Shown here: piece by piece, positions 15,865 through 25,536 of the stretch
Layout: each line of letters opens with the position of its first letter
How positions within the stretch are numbered: position 1 is the stretch's first letter
Source: Lachnospiraceae bacterium
GTDB taxonomy: Bacteria; Bacillota; Clostridia; Lachnospirales; Lachnospiraceae
NCBI GenBank assembly: GCA_024698345.1
Contig: JAILRH010000069.1
Coordinates: forward strand, 1 to 37,134
Direction: 5' to 3'
DNA: 37,134 nucleotides
The notes under the pieces: generated by a model
What the model was told of the DNA's origin: nothing
What the model saw: the letters and a program-made list of their open reading frames with translations, nothing else
Databases searched by the model: none
Position numbers and translations under genes: made by a program

Positions 15865-15948
15865 ATTCTAGTCTTTTTTTAATATATTTTTTATTCTAGT
15901 CTTTTTTTAATATATTTTTTATTCTAGTCTGATTTCAATATATTTTCT
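15865..15948. repeat. 28-bp tandem repeat duplicating a gene end
   Basis: Three copies (15865, 15893, 15921). The third lies across the stop codon of the C-S lyase gene (15924), so the other two are downstream copies of that gene's terminal codons and stop. Confidence 0.85.
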
Positions 15949-17114
15949 ATTCTTGAAAGAGCTTCTTCAAGAACACTTCTCGGACAGGCAACATTTATTC
16001 TCTGAAATCCTGCTCCGGTTTTTCCAAAAATCCTTCCGCTGTCCAGCCACAGTTTTGCCTTGTTTACAATCAGTTCGTCTATTTTCTTTGCTTCAATACC
16101 CGTATCACTAAAATCAAGCCAAATCAAATATGTCCCCTCTGTTGGAATCAATCTTACTCCCGGGATATTATCTTTTATATATTTATCTGCAAACTCAATA
16201 TTATCTTTGATATATTTTTTTGATGCCTCATGCCATTCATCTCCAAATGTATATGCTGCTTCAGCTGCAGCAATTCCAAATATATTCGGCTCATCCATTC
16301 CTGTCGCATCGTACTCAAAAATAAATTTGTGTTTTAGTTCTCTGTTTGGAATAAAAATATTTGACTGCTGAAGTCCCGCAAGATTAAATGTCTTAGTTGG
16401 AGCAGTTGCCGTAACTGTAAATTCCTGAAACTCAGGTTTAATTTCCTGAAAAATTTGATGATTTCCATGCCAGATAAAATCAAAATGGATCTCATCACTA
16501 AACACTATTACATTGTGCTTTTTACATATGTCACCAAGCCTTTCCAATTCTTCTTTTGTCCAGACTCTTCCAACCGGATTGTGAGGATTACACAGAATAA
16601 ATAATTTCACATCATTCTCTACAATCTTTTTTTCAAAATCTTCAAAATCAATTGAGTAATGACCTTTTCCATCATAAATCAAATCATTGCTGACAATCCT
16701 TCTGTTATTTTGAACTATCAGATTGCTGAAAGGATAATAAACCGGCTGCTGAATAATCACCGAACCGCCAACTTCTGTATATGCCTTAATTGCACACGCA
16801 ATTGCAAAGCATACCCCAGGTGTAATGACATGCCACTCAGGTTTAACTTCCCAGTCATGATGTCTTTTCATCCAGCCTGCAACAGCCTCAAAAAATCCAT
16901 CCCCTCTCTGGATATTTGTGTATCCATAAATGTTATGGGAAGCCACGTCTTTGATCGCATCTTCAACACAAGATGATGTTTTAAAATCCATGTCCGCAAC
17001 CCATAATGGTAATACATCCTCAGGATACCCTCTTCTTTTTGCAAAATCGTATTTTAAACTTTTTTTACCCCGTCTGTCTATTACGGTATCAAAATCCAAA
17101 TTTCTTTCTGCCAT
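15924..17114 (-). CDS. patB: PatB/MalY-type PLP C-S lyase (cystathionine beta-lyase)
   Basis: The 396-aa protein is a fold-type I aminotransferase relative that cleaves C-S bonds in cystathionine, cysteine conjugates or similar thioethers, releasing a thiol, pyruvate and ammonia. Signature parts are DFDTVIDRRG near the start, LPLWVADMDF, the CNPHNPVGRVW loop, SDEIHFDF and the PLP lysine in TATAPTKTFNLAGLQ (Lys241). Length is normal. It lies between the cystathionine synthase/lyase and metY in the sulfur cluster, each separated by repeat-rich gaps, so it may be transcribed alone. True substrate unknown; release of homocysteine or methanethiol would feed the same pathway. Confidence 0.88.
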   Translation of the reverse strand: MAERNLDFDTVIDRRGKKSLKYDFAKRRGYPEDVLPLWVADMDFKTSSCVEDAIKDVASHNIYGYTNIQRGDGFFEAVAGWMKRHHDWEVKPEWHVITPGVCFAIACAIKAYTEVGGSVIIQQPVYYPFSNLIVQNNRRIVSNDLIYDGKGHYSIDFEDFEKKIVENDVKLFILCNPHNPVGRVWTKEELERLGDICKKHNVIVFSDEIHFDFIWHGNHQIFQEIKPEFQEFTVTATAPTKTFNLAGLQQSNIFIPNRELKHKFIFEYDATGMDEPNIFGIAAAEAAYTFGDEWHEASKKYIKDNIEFADKYIKDNIPGVRLIPTEGTYLIWLDFSDTGIEAKKIDELIVNKAKLWLDSGRIFGKTGAGFQRINVACPRSVLEEALSRIENILKSD

Positions 17115-17194
17115 CTTACATCACCTCATTTCACATATGATTCTCTCTCTTGCCAGCTTCTTAGTTTCGTCCGTATCTTTAGAATATTCTCCCA

Positions 17195-17389
17195 ACTACT
17201 ATCACTATTCAAGTTCTTTGCAATATCATTGCGACTACTTTCATCATTCAAGTTCTTTACAATATCATTGCGACTACTTTCACTATTCTAGTTCTTTACA
17301 ATATCATTGCGACTACTTTCATCATTCAAGTTCTTTGCAATATCATTGCAACTACTTTCACTATTCTAGTTCTTCAAATATTGACTCCA
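17195..17389. repeat. 39-bp tandem repeat duplicating a gene end
   Basis: Five copies with exact 39-bp period (17195, 17234, 17273, 17312, 17351). The last contains the final codons (ELE) and stop of the 17361-18509 gene. The reverse strand is open through the array only because 39 is a multiple of three. Confidence 0.9.
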
Positions 17390-18509
17390 ATTCTTCTATA
17401 AGATCCTCTACATCCTCTATCCCCGTTGAAAGTCTTAATGTCCTATCTGTAATTCCGTTTTTGATTCTCACTTCTTCAGGAACATCTGCATGAGTCTGCG
17501 TCGTGGGATATGTTATAAGCGTCTCCACTCCTCCAAGGCTCTCTGCAAATCTTATCAATTCAACTTTCTCCAGTATTTTCAATGCATTTTCTTTGCTGTC
17601 GACATTGAATGTAATCATTGAGCCAAATCCTCTGGCCTGCTTTTTGATAATTTCGTGGCCCGGATGATCAGGCAGTCCCGGGTAGTAAACATCCAATACA
17701 TGCTCTTGATTCTTTAACCACTTAGCAATCTCCAAAGCATTTTTCCCGGCACGCTCCATTCTGATTCCCAATGTTTTTATTCCTCTAAGAAGCAACCATG
17801 CATCAAAAGGTGGCAAACCTGCTCCGGTTGTCTTAATTAAAAATCTCAATTTTTCAATAATTTCGTCATTTGCTGTCACAATAAATCCTGCCAGAGTATC
17901 GTTGTGTCCTCCAAGGAATTTTGTTCCGCTGTGAATAACTACATCTGCACCAAGTTTCAAAGGATTCTGAAAATATGGAGACAAAAAAGTGTTATCGACT
18001 ATAAGAATAAGATTTCTTCTTTTTGCAATCTCTGCAACAGCTGCTATGTCAGTCACACGCATCATCGGATTTGTAGGCGTTTCTAAATATATTGCCTTTG
18101 TATTCTCTTTAATATGCTTTTCTATGTCATCATTTGCACATGTAAGATATGTAAATTCATATCCGTTTTTCTTTGAAACATTGTTAAAAAGTCTGATACT
18201 TCCTCCGTACAAATCTGCTTCGGCTATTATATGATCTCCCGGTTCAAATATTTCAAAAAGCAGAGTGATTGCTGCCATTCCGCTTGATAAAGCGAAGGCA
18301 TCTTTACCGCTTTCCAACTGTGCAATATATTTTTCCAAATGCTCTCTTGTAGGATTCTGCAATCTGCTGTAATCATACCCTGTACTTTGTCCCACACCGG
18401 GATGTGCATAGGTTGCAGTCTGATATATCGGATAACTTACAGCACCGTAATGTTTTCCTGTGTCTTCGTTTGCCAGATGCAAACATTTTGTATTGTCTCC
18501 TCTTTCCAT
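17361..18509 (-). CDS. Cystathionine gamma-synthase/gamma-lyase family enzyme
   Basis: This 382-aa transsulfuration enzyme of the Cys/Met PLP family has YPIYQTATYAH, YDYSRLQNPTRE, SGMAAI, ETPTNPMM, VDNTFLSPYFQNPL and the PLP lysine in SGTKFLGGHND (Lys197). The GGHND loop and the length fit gamma-synthase (MetB) or gamma-lyase (MccB) rather than MetY. It would interconvert cysteine and homocysteine sulfur via cystathionine. It follows the nifX-like gene after a terminator and a repeat array that carries several GGAG ribosome-site copies before the ATG. Direction of the reaction cannot be decided from sequence. Confidence 0.87.
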   Translation of the reverse strand: MERGDNTKCLHLANEDTGKHYGAVSYPIYQTATYAHPGVGQSTGYDYSRLQNPTREHLEKYIAQLESGKDAFALSSGMAAITLLFEIFEPGDHIIAEADLYGGSIRLFNNVSKKNGYEFTYLTCANDDIEKHIKENTKAIYLETPTNPMMRVTDIAAVAEIAKRRNLILIVDNTFLSPYFQNPLKLGADVVIHSGTKFLGGHNDTLAGFIVTANDEIIEKLRFLIKTTGAGLPPFDAWLLLRGIKTLGIRMERAGKNALEIAKWLKNQEHVLDVYYPGLPDHPGHEIIKKQARGFGSMITFNVDSKENALKILEKVELIRFAESLGGVETLITYPTTQTHADVPEEVRIKNGITDRTLRLSTGIEDVEDLIEELESIFEELE

Positions 18510-18525
18510 AAGTCTTTCTCCGTTT

Positions 18526-18617
18526 CTGCTTTATTATTTTCTCCACTTAAGAATTATTATTTTCTCCATTTAAGAATTATTATTATCTCTACTTAAGAAT
18601 TAATATTTTTCTCCATC
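18526..18617. repeat. 23-bp tandem repeat containing ribosome-site copies
   Basis: About four copies of a 23-bp unit precede the ATG at 18509. On the minus strand each carries TGGAGA or similar, so the Shine-Dalgarno-like sequence is repeated upstream of the start codon. Confidence 0.75.
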
Positions 18618-18621
18618 TAAA

Positions 18622-18652
18622 AATTTGGGGTTATAGGTATGACCTATAACCC
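18622..18652 (-). terminator. Terminator at the end of the nitrogenase-like gene group
   Basis: Perfect 11-bp stem GGGTTATAGGT/ACCTATAACCC with a 3-base loop, then AAATTTTT on the minus strand. The U run is modest. It lies about 80 bp after the nifX-like stop at 18731. Confidence 0.65.
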
Positions 18653-18730
18653 ATAATTCAATTAACTATTTACTCTCCCCCATTTTGCCGGAGGACGAGA
18701 ATATTTGCTTCTCATTTATCTACTTCGCAT

Positions 18731-19198
18731 TTATAATCTCAACGTCTTGTGATTATCAATCTTCTCATAGTAATATGTAATCTTTTCCAAGGCTTCCTCT
18801 ATTGGAACCTCGACGTCAAATACCGAAATTGCTTTCTTTTCAAATTGCTTTTGTGCCTGGAATCCAATCTTTTTGCAGACCACACACCTGCAATCTTCTA
18901 TCAGTGAAACTTTTTCAAGAACACCTTCAGCGCCTCCACAGCCGCCTCCGTTTCCACTACAGCCCGATGATTTACAATTGCTTTTTTCGCAGTTTTTTTC
19001 CAAACTGAACTCAGAAATCTCTGCGGCATTTGAAGTATTTCCACTATTGTTCAATTCTGTTGTTTCTCTTGACACACTTCTTTGTTCAATCAGTTTAAAA
19101 TGATCTGTCACTTCATATATCAAAAAGTTTTCAACTTCACCAAATTTTAGATCTACATTTATACCATCGGACGATCCTACTGCAATTTTGTACGCCAT
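18731..19198 (-). CDS. NifX/NafY-family protein with Cys-rich insert
   Basis: The 155-aa protein starts like the dinitrogenase iron-molybdenum cofactor family (KIAVGSSDGINVDLKFGEVENFLIYEV) and closes with the usual VFDVEVPIEEALEKI helix. Between these lies an insert rich in Cys and Gly: Cys70, 75, 80 and 87, then Cys103, 105 and 108 in EDCRCVVCKK. Such proteins carry or store Fe-S cofactor precursors; the extra cysteines could hold a cluster, which is inference. It is the last gene of the nitrogenase-like group, 85 bp after the nifK-like gene, with ribosome site AGAGGTG. It differs from the compact NifX at 24095-24454, so the locus has two carriers. Confidence 0.8.
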   Translation of the reverse strand: MAYKIAVGSSDGINVDLKFGEVENFLIYEVTDHFKLIEQRSVSRETTELNNSGNTSNAAEISEFSLEKNCEKSNCKSSGCSGNGGGCGGAEGVLEKVSLIEDCRCVVCKKIGFQAQKQFEKKAISVFDVEVPIEEALEKITYYYEKIDNHKTLRL

Positions 19199-19283
19199 TG
19201 TATCACCTCTATCGTTTCTTAATTCTGTTTGTCATTTAATAAATGATTCAACACTCAGCTATATTTTCACCGAATTAATCATA

Positions 19284-20582
19284 TTAGTTAAATCTCTGAA
19301 CAGCCACTGTGTAAATATCTTCAATGAGTCGAATTCCACCTCTGTATCCAACATATGAAGTATCTAATACCACCTTATCCTGAACAGGATATGATACATT
19401 TAAGAAGTTACCCTTAAGACTTTCTGTAACCTCCTTTTCATAGTAACCGCCAAGTACGAGTGGATAACCGTGGTAGTCATGATTCTTTATTTCTTCGTGA
19501 ATCTTAAATCCGTCTGTCTCGAAAGAAACTTCTGCTTCTAATCCAAAATTCAGTTTCTTGAATTCTTCTGCAATTTCTTCACGTCTGTTCTTTGGTGTGT
19601 CATCGACAACAAACTGCTTAGCAGGAACCAGTCCTAAATCATTGGCAAGGAATTTTGTGATTCCAAGAGCATAATGTGCGTCTGATACAACAGTAAACTG
19701 TTTGTTGATAACTCGGTTTTCAAGGAAAAGATCTGCATATCTTTCAATCAGATAATAGTAATAATCTTCATGTTCTTTAATTACAGATTCAACTTTCTCC
19801 TCGGCAACTCCTGCAAACTTTCCAACTTCTCTTAAAAATTTACTTGTCTCAGTTGCTCCGATTGGAAGAGTCTTGTAGTGAAGATATGGAATGCCTAATT
19901 TTCTTTCCATCTTCTTCATGTTGTTAAGCCCCACCCACGGAGATACAAGCAAGTTAAATTCTGCTTCAGGAATCTTGTCAATATTTTCAATTCCCCTATT
20001 GTATCCGAATATTGTATTTGGAGTTAATCCCAACTCACTAATGAGTTTTTCAAGTTCTCGTAAATTTCCTAACCAGAACAAATCCTGATATGGTACATCA
20101 GCCCAAATGTTTACAAGCCCTTTCTGTTTTGTCTCTGATTTTTTCAGATACTGCTCCACAATTGCATCTACAACCTGCTCGTGTCCTTTGTAATTATTTC
20201 CTTTAAATCCTGCTGTCGGAGCATATATTACAGGCTTATCTGCATCCTCAAATCTTGATACAACTTCCCCTGAATCGTCACCAACGATTTCGGGAATACA
20301 ACCTGTTAATACTACATATAAATCTGCATCTATTACCTTGAGCGCATTTTCTATTGTTGAATTTAATTTCTTCACGCCGCCGAATACTACGTCTTTTTCA
20401 TTAATACTTGTACATGGGAAAATGTTAGGCGAGAAATATCCTGAACTACCAATTGATTCAGATAATTTCTGCGCACAACCGGGACCTGAATGAAGTATTG
20501 GCAAAGCTCTGGTAATTGCCTGAACAGACTGCATAGCTCCCAACGCACATTTATATCTTTGTTTATCTAATAATTTTGCCAT
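19284..20582 (-). CDS. NifK-like subunit of a nitrogenase-like reductase
   Basis: The 432-aa protein is a component 1 (NifD/NifK superfamily) member shorter than true NifK (about 520 aa). The three P-cluster cysteines of the NifK side align by motif and spacing: Cys12 (KCALGAMQS), Cys36 (ILHSGPGC) and Cys95 (VLTGCIPEIVGDD). Spacings are 24 and 59 residues, against 25 and 58 in Azotobacter NifK. It starts one base after the nifD-like stop, so the two are translationally coupled and should form the alpha2-beta2 component. The N-terminal extension of NifK is absent. Group IV nitrogenase-like proteins, including the methylthio-alkane reductase subunits, are the closest concept; the substrate is not established. 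Confidence 0.85.
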   Translation of the reverse strand: MAKLLDKQRYKCALGAMQSVQAITRALPILHSGPGCAQKLSESIGSSGYFSPNIFPCTSINEKDVVFGGVKKLNSTIENALKVIDADLYVVLTGCIPEIVGDDSGEVVSRFEDADKPVIYAPTAGFKGNNYKGHEQVVDAIVEQYLKKSETKQKGLVNIWADVPYQDLFWLGNLRELEKLISELGLTPNTIFGYNRGIENIDKIPEAEFNLLVSPWVGLNNMKKMERKLGIPYLHYKTLPIGATETSKFLREVGKFAGVAEEKVESVIKEHEDYYYYLIERYADLFLENRVINKQFTVVSDAHYALGITKFLANDLGLVPAKQFVVDDTPKNRREEIAEEFKKLNFGLEAEVSFETDGFKIHEEIKNHDYHGYPLVLGGYYEKEVTESLKGNFLNVSYPVQDKVVLDTSYVGYRGGIRLIEDIYTVAVQRFN

Positions 20583-20583
20583 T

Positions 20584-22050
20584 CTACTTCACCTCTTCTA
20601 AAAATGTATCAACGTTCTGCTTGTACCACCAATCTGTATATGGTAATTTAGTACGTTTTGCGAGATTTTCCTCAAAACTTCTATTCTTTATCGCATCAAC
20701 GATTGTCTTTGCAAATTCCAATGTATGTTTGTAACCAAAAATCATGTACTCATCAGCTACATAGATAGCAGGTGTACCGTTTTTAATTGCCCAAACTGTT
20801 GAGCCCGGATGTCTTGAAAGATACATATCAGGCTGATATTTATTTAAAATATTCATTACTTCATAATTCTGCTGATCGGCAACACTTGCCTCAAAGTCGA
20901 TATCATTGTCAAGAAGATACTTCATTGATGGTGGAACATTACCGTCTTCGTACTTCTTGTCATAATGCCAAGCAAGTGCCCACACAACTTTAATTCCAAG
21001 TTCTTCTAAAACTCTTGATACTTCGAATGTATATCCGGGACCCATTCCAAGTACTGCTGTAAGTCCCTTCAACTCTTTCTTAACTTCCTCAATCTGTGGA
21101 ATGTAGATTGCACGCTGCTCTTCGATATATTTTTCAATCTTATCGCTTCTGCCTGTAACCTTACCAATCTCTCTCAACCATGTTTCAAAACCTGTGATAC
21201 CACACTGGTTAATACTTCTTACGTAAGGAACTCCATACTGCTCCTCCAGGGCATTTCCAAGATAGTTACCAAGAGTTCCACAGATACATGTTGTGGCAAT
21301 ACTCTCTGAAAGATGTGATAACTCTTCAATAGTTGAGTTACAGTATAAAAAAACCGGCTCAAGATCAAACTGCTTGAACATTTCTATAATCTCAGGTCTT
21401 GCGCTCTCAAAGAAGTTCTTGAAGTTAATTTTGTTTGTCTTAACTCCCTCTCTAGGTGGCTGTACGATTTCCTGCAAAACAGCATGATCTGAAATATCAA
21501 AACCTGTAGCCCATATTCTTGATTTGAAACCTTCACAGTGAACGGCAACGATTGGCACTCCAACCTCTTCTCTTACATCGTCAACAATACTGTCAATATC
21601 TTCACCTATAATACCTGTGGCACATGAACTTGATACAAAAATAGCTTTTGGCGAGTATCTCTTATTCACTTCCAAAATTACATCTCTAAGTGTTGATGTA
21701 GAACCGAAAATAGTATCATTTTCATTCATATCAGTTCCCACATATACAGTACTGCTTGTAACTCCTCTTTTCTTTGACATTACCTTTGACATGTAGTATG
21801 CATTAGCACTTGCCACAGAACATCCGGCAGGTCCGTGATGTATAATTGCCACATCTCTGATTCCTGCTAACTGACCCAGTCCACATGTTGAGAGACATGT
21901 ACTAGACTGAGAAAAACATCTTGAACATCCTTTTAATGTTCCACATTCACTCTGAGATGCCAAATCTTTTAATGTTCCAACGTAGCCTGTAATTGAACCA
22001 ATACGGTTCTCTCTTGTTGCCACATTAGAATTACTTGTATTTATTGCCAT
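20584..22050 (-). CDS. NifD-like subunit of a nitrogenase-like reductase
   Basis: The 488-aa protein carries the catalytic-subunit architecture. P-cluster ligands are Cys52 or Cys56, Cys77 (HHGPAGC) and Cys143 (SSSCATGIIGEDI); the 66-residue gap between the last two equals NifD 88-154. Cofactor ligand Cys275 corresponds to Cys257, 14 residues before YGVPY as in NifD before YGIPW. In contrast, NifD Gln191 and His195 correspond to Trp180 and Phe184 (CEGFKSRIWATGFDI), and the His442 position in the HGYDG segment is Phe438 (IFGYKH). This argues for a cofactor-bearing reductase that does not reduce N2. Extra cysteines (36, 42, 45, 283) are unexplained. It lies 11 bp after the second cysK. Confidence 0.87.
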   Translation of the reverse strand: MAINTSNSNVATRENRIGSITGYVGTLKDLASQSECGTLKGCSRCFSQSSTCLSTCGLGQLAGIRDVAIIHHGPAGCSVASANAYYMSKVMSKKRGVTSSTVYVGTDMNENDTIFGSTSTLRDVILEVNKRYSPKAIFVSSSCATGIIGEDIDSIVDDVREEVGVPIVAVHCEGFKSRIWATGFDISDHAVLQEIVQPPREGVKTNKINFKNFFESARPEIIEMFKQFDLEPVFLYCNSTIEELSHLSESIATTCICGTLGNYLGNALEEQYGVPYVRSINQCGITGFETWLREIGKVTGRSDKIEKYIEEQRAIYIPQIEEVKKELKGLTAVLGMGPGYTFEVSRVLEELGIKVVWALAWHYDKKYEDGNVPPSMKYLLDNDIDFEASVADQQNYEVMNILNKYQPDMYLSRHPGSTVWAIKNGTPAIYVADEYMIFGYKHTLEFAKTIVDAIKNRSFEENLAKRTKLPYTDWWYKQNVDTFLEEVK

Positions 22051-22061
22051 TACTATTCCTC

Positions 22062-23045
22062 CTAATCAAATAGTCCGGTAGAAAGATATCTAAGTCCTGT
22101 ATCAGGGAAAATTACTACAATATTCTTTCCCTTATTTTCTTCCTTCTCAGCTATTGTCTTTGCTGCAAAAAGTGCAGCTCCTGATGATTCGCCAACCAGA
22201 ATACCATCAGTCTTTGCAACCTGACGAGCTGCCTCATACGCATCTAATGCTTCAACTGCAATGTACTCGTCATAAATATTTCTATCAAGTGTAGATGGAA
22301 TCAAATTATCAGGTACTCCAACAAATGGATGAACTCCTGTTATTTCATTTTCAGGCTGTGGAACTGCATCACTTGGAAGTGAGTTTGGTCCCGGCTGAAC
22401 ACCTACGATTTTGATGTTTGGATTCTTTTCTTTGAGATAAGCACCAACACCTGAAATTGTTCCGCCTGTTCCTGCACATGCAACAAGAATATCTACCTTA
22501 CCCTCTGTGTCCTCCCAGATTTCAGGACCTGTTGTTCTCTTATGAACTGCCGGGTTCGCCGGGTTAGAGCACTGGTCAACGAAGAACACATTGTCTTCTT
22601 TGTCTAATACTTCTTCTTTTAAGCTCTTGATTGCTGCTACAAAGTCACCGTTTGTTGCCTCTAATGTTCTGGCTATTGCAGGTTCCTCTGTAAGTTTTAT
22701 TGTCTTTCCACCGAAAGCCTTGATAACTTTAAATCTTTCTTCACTTACCTGATCCTGAATATAAACTCTGAAAGGATAACCTTTTGCTGCAGCAATTGCT
22801 GCAAGACCGATACCTGTATTTCCACTTGTTGTCTCAACAACCGTATCACCAGGTTTTAAAAGTCCTTTGCTCTCTGCATCCTCAATCATTGCGAGAGCAA
22901 TACGATCCTTAACACTCTGGTTTGGATTAAAGTACTCTAACTTTCCTATGATATTTGCTTCAATATTATTCTTCTTCTGGAAACCATTTAACTGAAGAAG
23001 AGGTGTCTTTCCAACGAGTTCTGTAATTGAATTATAAATTCCCAT
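22062..23045 (-). CDS. Divergent cysteine synthase-like enzyme within the nitrogenase-like operon
   Basis: This 327-aa PLP fold-type II enzyme is related to O-acetylserine sulfhydrylase. The PLP lysine (NQSVKDRIA, Lys46), the TSGNTG loop (73-78) and GTGGTISGVG phosphate cup are intact. Other sites differ from the second CysK in the window: NPNQ in place of NPAG before the lysine; QDQVSEERFKVIKAFGG instead of [14 protein letters not shown]; and ITGVHPFVGVPDNLIP where OASS has [10 protein letters not shown], a loop near the active site. A different acceptor or thiol is therefore likely. It sits between nifH and nifD, in the same direction and tightly coupled to nifD. A shared regulatory hairpin lies just before its ribosome site. 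Confidence 0.85.
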   Translation of the reverse strand: MGIYNSITELVGKTPLLQLNGFQKKNNIEANIIGKLEYFNPNQSVKDRIALAMIEDAESKGLLKPGDTVVETTSGNTGIGLAAIAAAKGYPFRVYIQDQVSEERFKVIKAFGGKTIKLTEEPAIARTLEATNGDFVAAIKSLKEEVLDKEDNVFFVDQCSNPANPAVHKRTTGPEIWEDTEGKVDILVACAGTGGTISGVGAYLKEKNPNIKIVGVQPGPNSLPSDAVPQPENEITGVHPFVGVPDNLIPSTLDRNIYDEYIAVEALDAYEAARQVAKTDGILVGESSGAALFAAKTIAEKEENKGKNIVVIFPDTGLRYLSTGLFD

Positions 23046-23068
23046 ATTTCTTTCCTCCTATCAATTCG

Positions 23069-23091
23069 AACCTCCGGTTTTCCAGTCAGCT
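23069..23091 (-). promoter_or_regulatory. Regulatory hairpin motif, copy 2 (before the divergent cysK)
   Basis: Minus strand AGCTGA-CTGGAAAACCGG-AGGTT, only about 20 nt before the start codon at 23045. It matches the motif at 36304-36326 except for two changes that both keep pairing (A-U to G-U). No terminator accompanies it here, so action on translation is more likely. Confidence 0.55.
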
Positions 23092-23095
23092 CATA

Positions 23096-23200
23096 TTATA
23101 TTTTTTAATTTGCACTTTCTATTTACATTATTGTTTTACTTTTGCATTTTCTATTTACATTATTTTTTTGCTTTAGCATTTTCTATTTACATTATTAATA
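23096..23200. repeat. 32-bp tandem repeat between nifH and cysK
   Basis: Three copies of a 32-bp unit (minus strand TAATGTAAATAGAAAATGC plus an A-rich tail) fill the gap after the nifH stop at 23232. The unit is not found elsewhere in the window. Confidence 0.8.
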
Positions 23201-23231
23201 ATTTTTTAATTAGCATATGTTATTAATTTGA

Positions 23232-24446
<1,215 letters not shown>

Positions 24447-24454
<8 letters not shown>

Positions 24455-25319
24455 GTGAAAATGTCTCCTTTACATTCAGTTTTCTCTGATAAATCTGATC
24501 ACCGAATTCTGATTTTCCCGGCACCCCCACCGCATCTGCACGACAGTGCTGACAGTGTCTGAACACATCGATGTATTTTGATGCTTTTGTTCTTGCCTCA
24601 TCAATCTCTGCACAAACAGGGGCTCTGTGATTCTTAAGTTCATGTTGTGGAATCAAAGGAATAATATTGTAAATACTTGCCCCCGCTTCTTTGACGGTTT
24701 TTGCAATTTCTTCAATATGATCACCGTTGATTTCCGGAACCAGAACAGTGTTTATTTTTACTGTAATCCCGGCTGCGGCAACTTTTTTGATTCCTTCTAT
24801 CTGATTTTTTATAAGAATCTTTGCTGCTTCAACGCCCTCTATTTTTTCGCCGTGATAAATGATAAATGCATTTAATTTGCTTTCAATTTCCGGATCCACA
24901 GCATTTACTGTAACTGTGAGTGAATCAATTCCCACATCTATAACATCCTGTGCTCTCTCATTTAAAAGCAAGCCGTTTGTGCTCATACATTTTATTAAAT
25001 CAGGAAATTTTTCTTTGATAATCTTAAATGTTTCGAATGCATTATCAGTTGCCAGCGTATCTCCCGGTCCTGCAATTCCAGCCACTTTAATATCAGGACA
25101 TATTTCCAAAGCTTTTGTTAGAATCTCTTCACAATCTGAAGGTTTTAAAACTTTGGAAGTGACTCCGGGTCTTTCCTCCACATCATTTATGGTTCTGTCA
25201 CAAAATCGACAGGCTATATTACATCCCGGGCTAACCGGAAGATGAATTCTTCCCGCGTTGTTTTTATGACCTCCAAAGCAAGGATGAGAATTCTGCAAGT
25301 CTTTATATGTATTGCTCAT
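24447..25319 (-). CDS. nifB: NifB-type radical SAM cofactor synthase
   Basis: The 290-aa enzyme fuses two [4Fe-4S] clusters and inserts carbide to make NifB-co (the L-cluster), the core of nitrogenase cofactors. All hallmarks are present: HPCFGGHK at 12-19, the radical SAM motif CNIACRFC (Cys33, 37, 40), the AGIAGPGDTLA SAM region (80-90), STNGLLL, and the C-terminal RHCQHCRADAVG (Cys256, Cys259). It has no C-terminal NifX domain. It opens the nifBXH unit behind GAGGGTG. Presence of a complete NifB beside the reductase genes implies a NifB-derived cofactor in the enzyme rather than a simple [4Fe-4S] site. Confidence 0.92.
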
Positions 25320-25371
25320 ATGACACCCTCTTTCTTTTATTATGCGTGAATACGTATCATTGTTTGCTTCA

Positions 25372-25455
25372 TATCTGATATCTCTATCTGATATATCTAT
25401 CTAAGATATGCATCACATCTGATATATCTATCTAAGATATGCATCACATCTGATA
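25372..25455. repeat. 31-bp direct repeat before nifB
   Basis: Two full copies and a partial third of a 31-bp unit (tctgatatatctatctaaga plus tgcatcaca) lie between the tRNA-like gene and nifB. Confidence 0.75.
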
Positions 25456-25466
25456 CAACTCACAAA

Positions 25467-25536
25467 CGATACCGGATGGATTCGAACCATCAACTTCAGT
25501 TTTGCAAACCTATGCCATTCCGACGGCTACGGCATC
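25467..25536 (-). tRNA. tRNA-Cys-like RNA, anticodon GCA
   Basis: A full cloverleaf can be drawn on the minus strand. Acceptor GATGCCG pairs with CGGTATC. Positions 8-9 are TA. The D-arm is GCC/GGC with GG in its loop. The anticodon loop is TTGCAAA, giving GCA (Cys). The T-arm GATGG-TTCGAAT-CCATC is perfect, and the variable loop has 4 bases. Resemblance to bacterial tRNA-Cys is clear (GTAGCC..., TGCAAA, GGTTCGAATCC). Oddities: an A-G mismatch in the anticodon stem, no encoded CCA, and the next outside pair also forms (C-G). The stem is then 8 bp and the base after it is U, the CysRS discriminator. It lies between yezD and nifB. It could be a divergent functional tRNA-Cys, a pseudogene or a regulatory tRNA-like RNA. 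Confidence 0.65.

Noticed and set aside
16930-17493. 187-aa plus-strand ORF with repeated SSSLQYHCDYF peptide
   Set aside because: It is the reverse reading of the 39-bp tandem array and of the two genes beside it; it has no ribosome site.
25467-25536. T-box leader for nifB
   Set aside because: The element itself folds as a tRNA and no T-box bulge or specifier loop was seen nearby.
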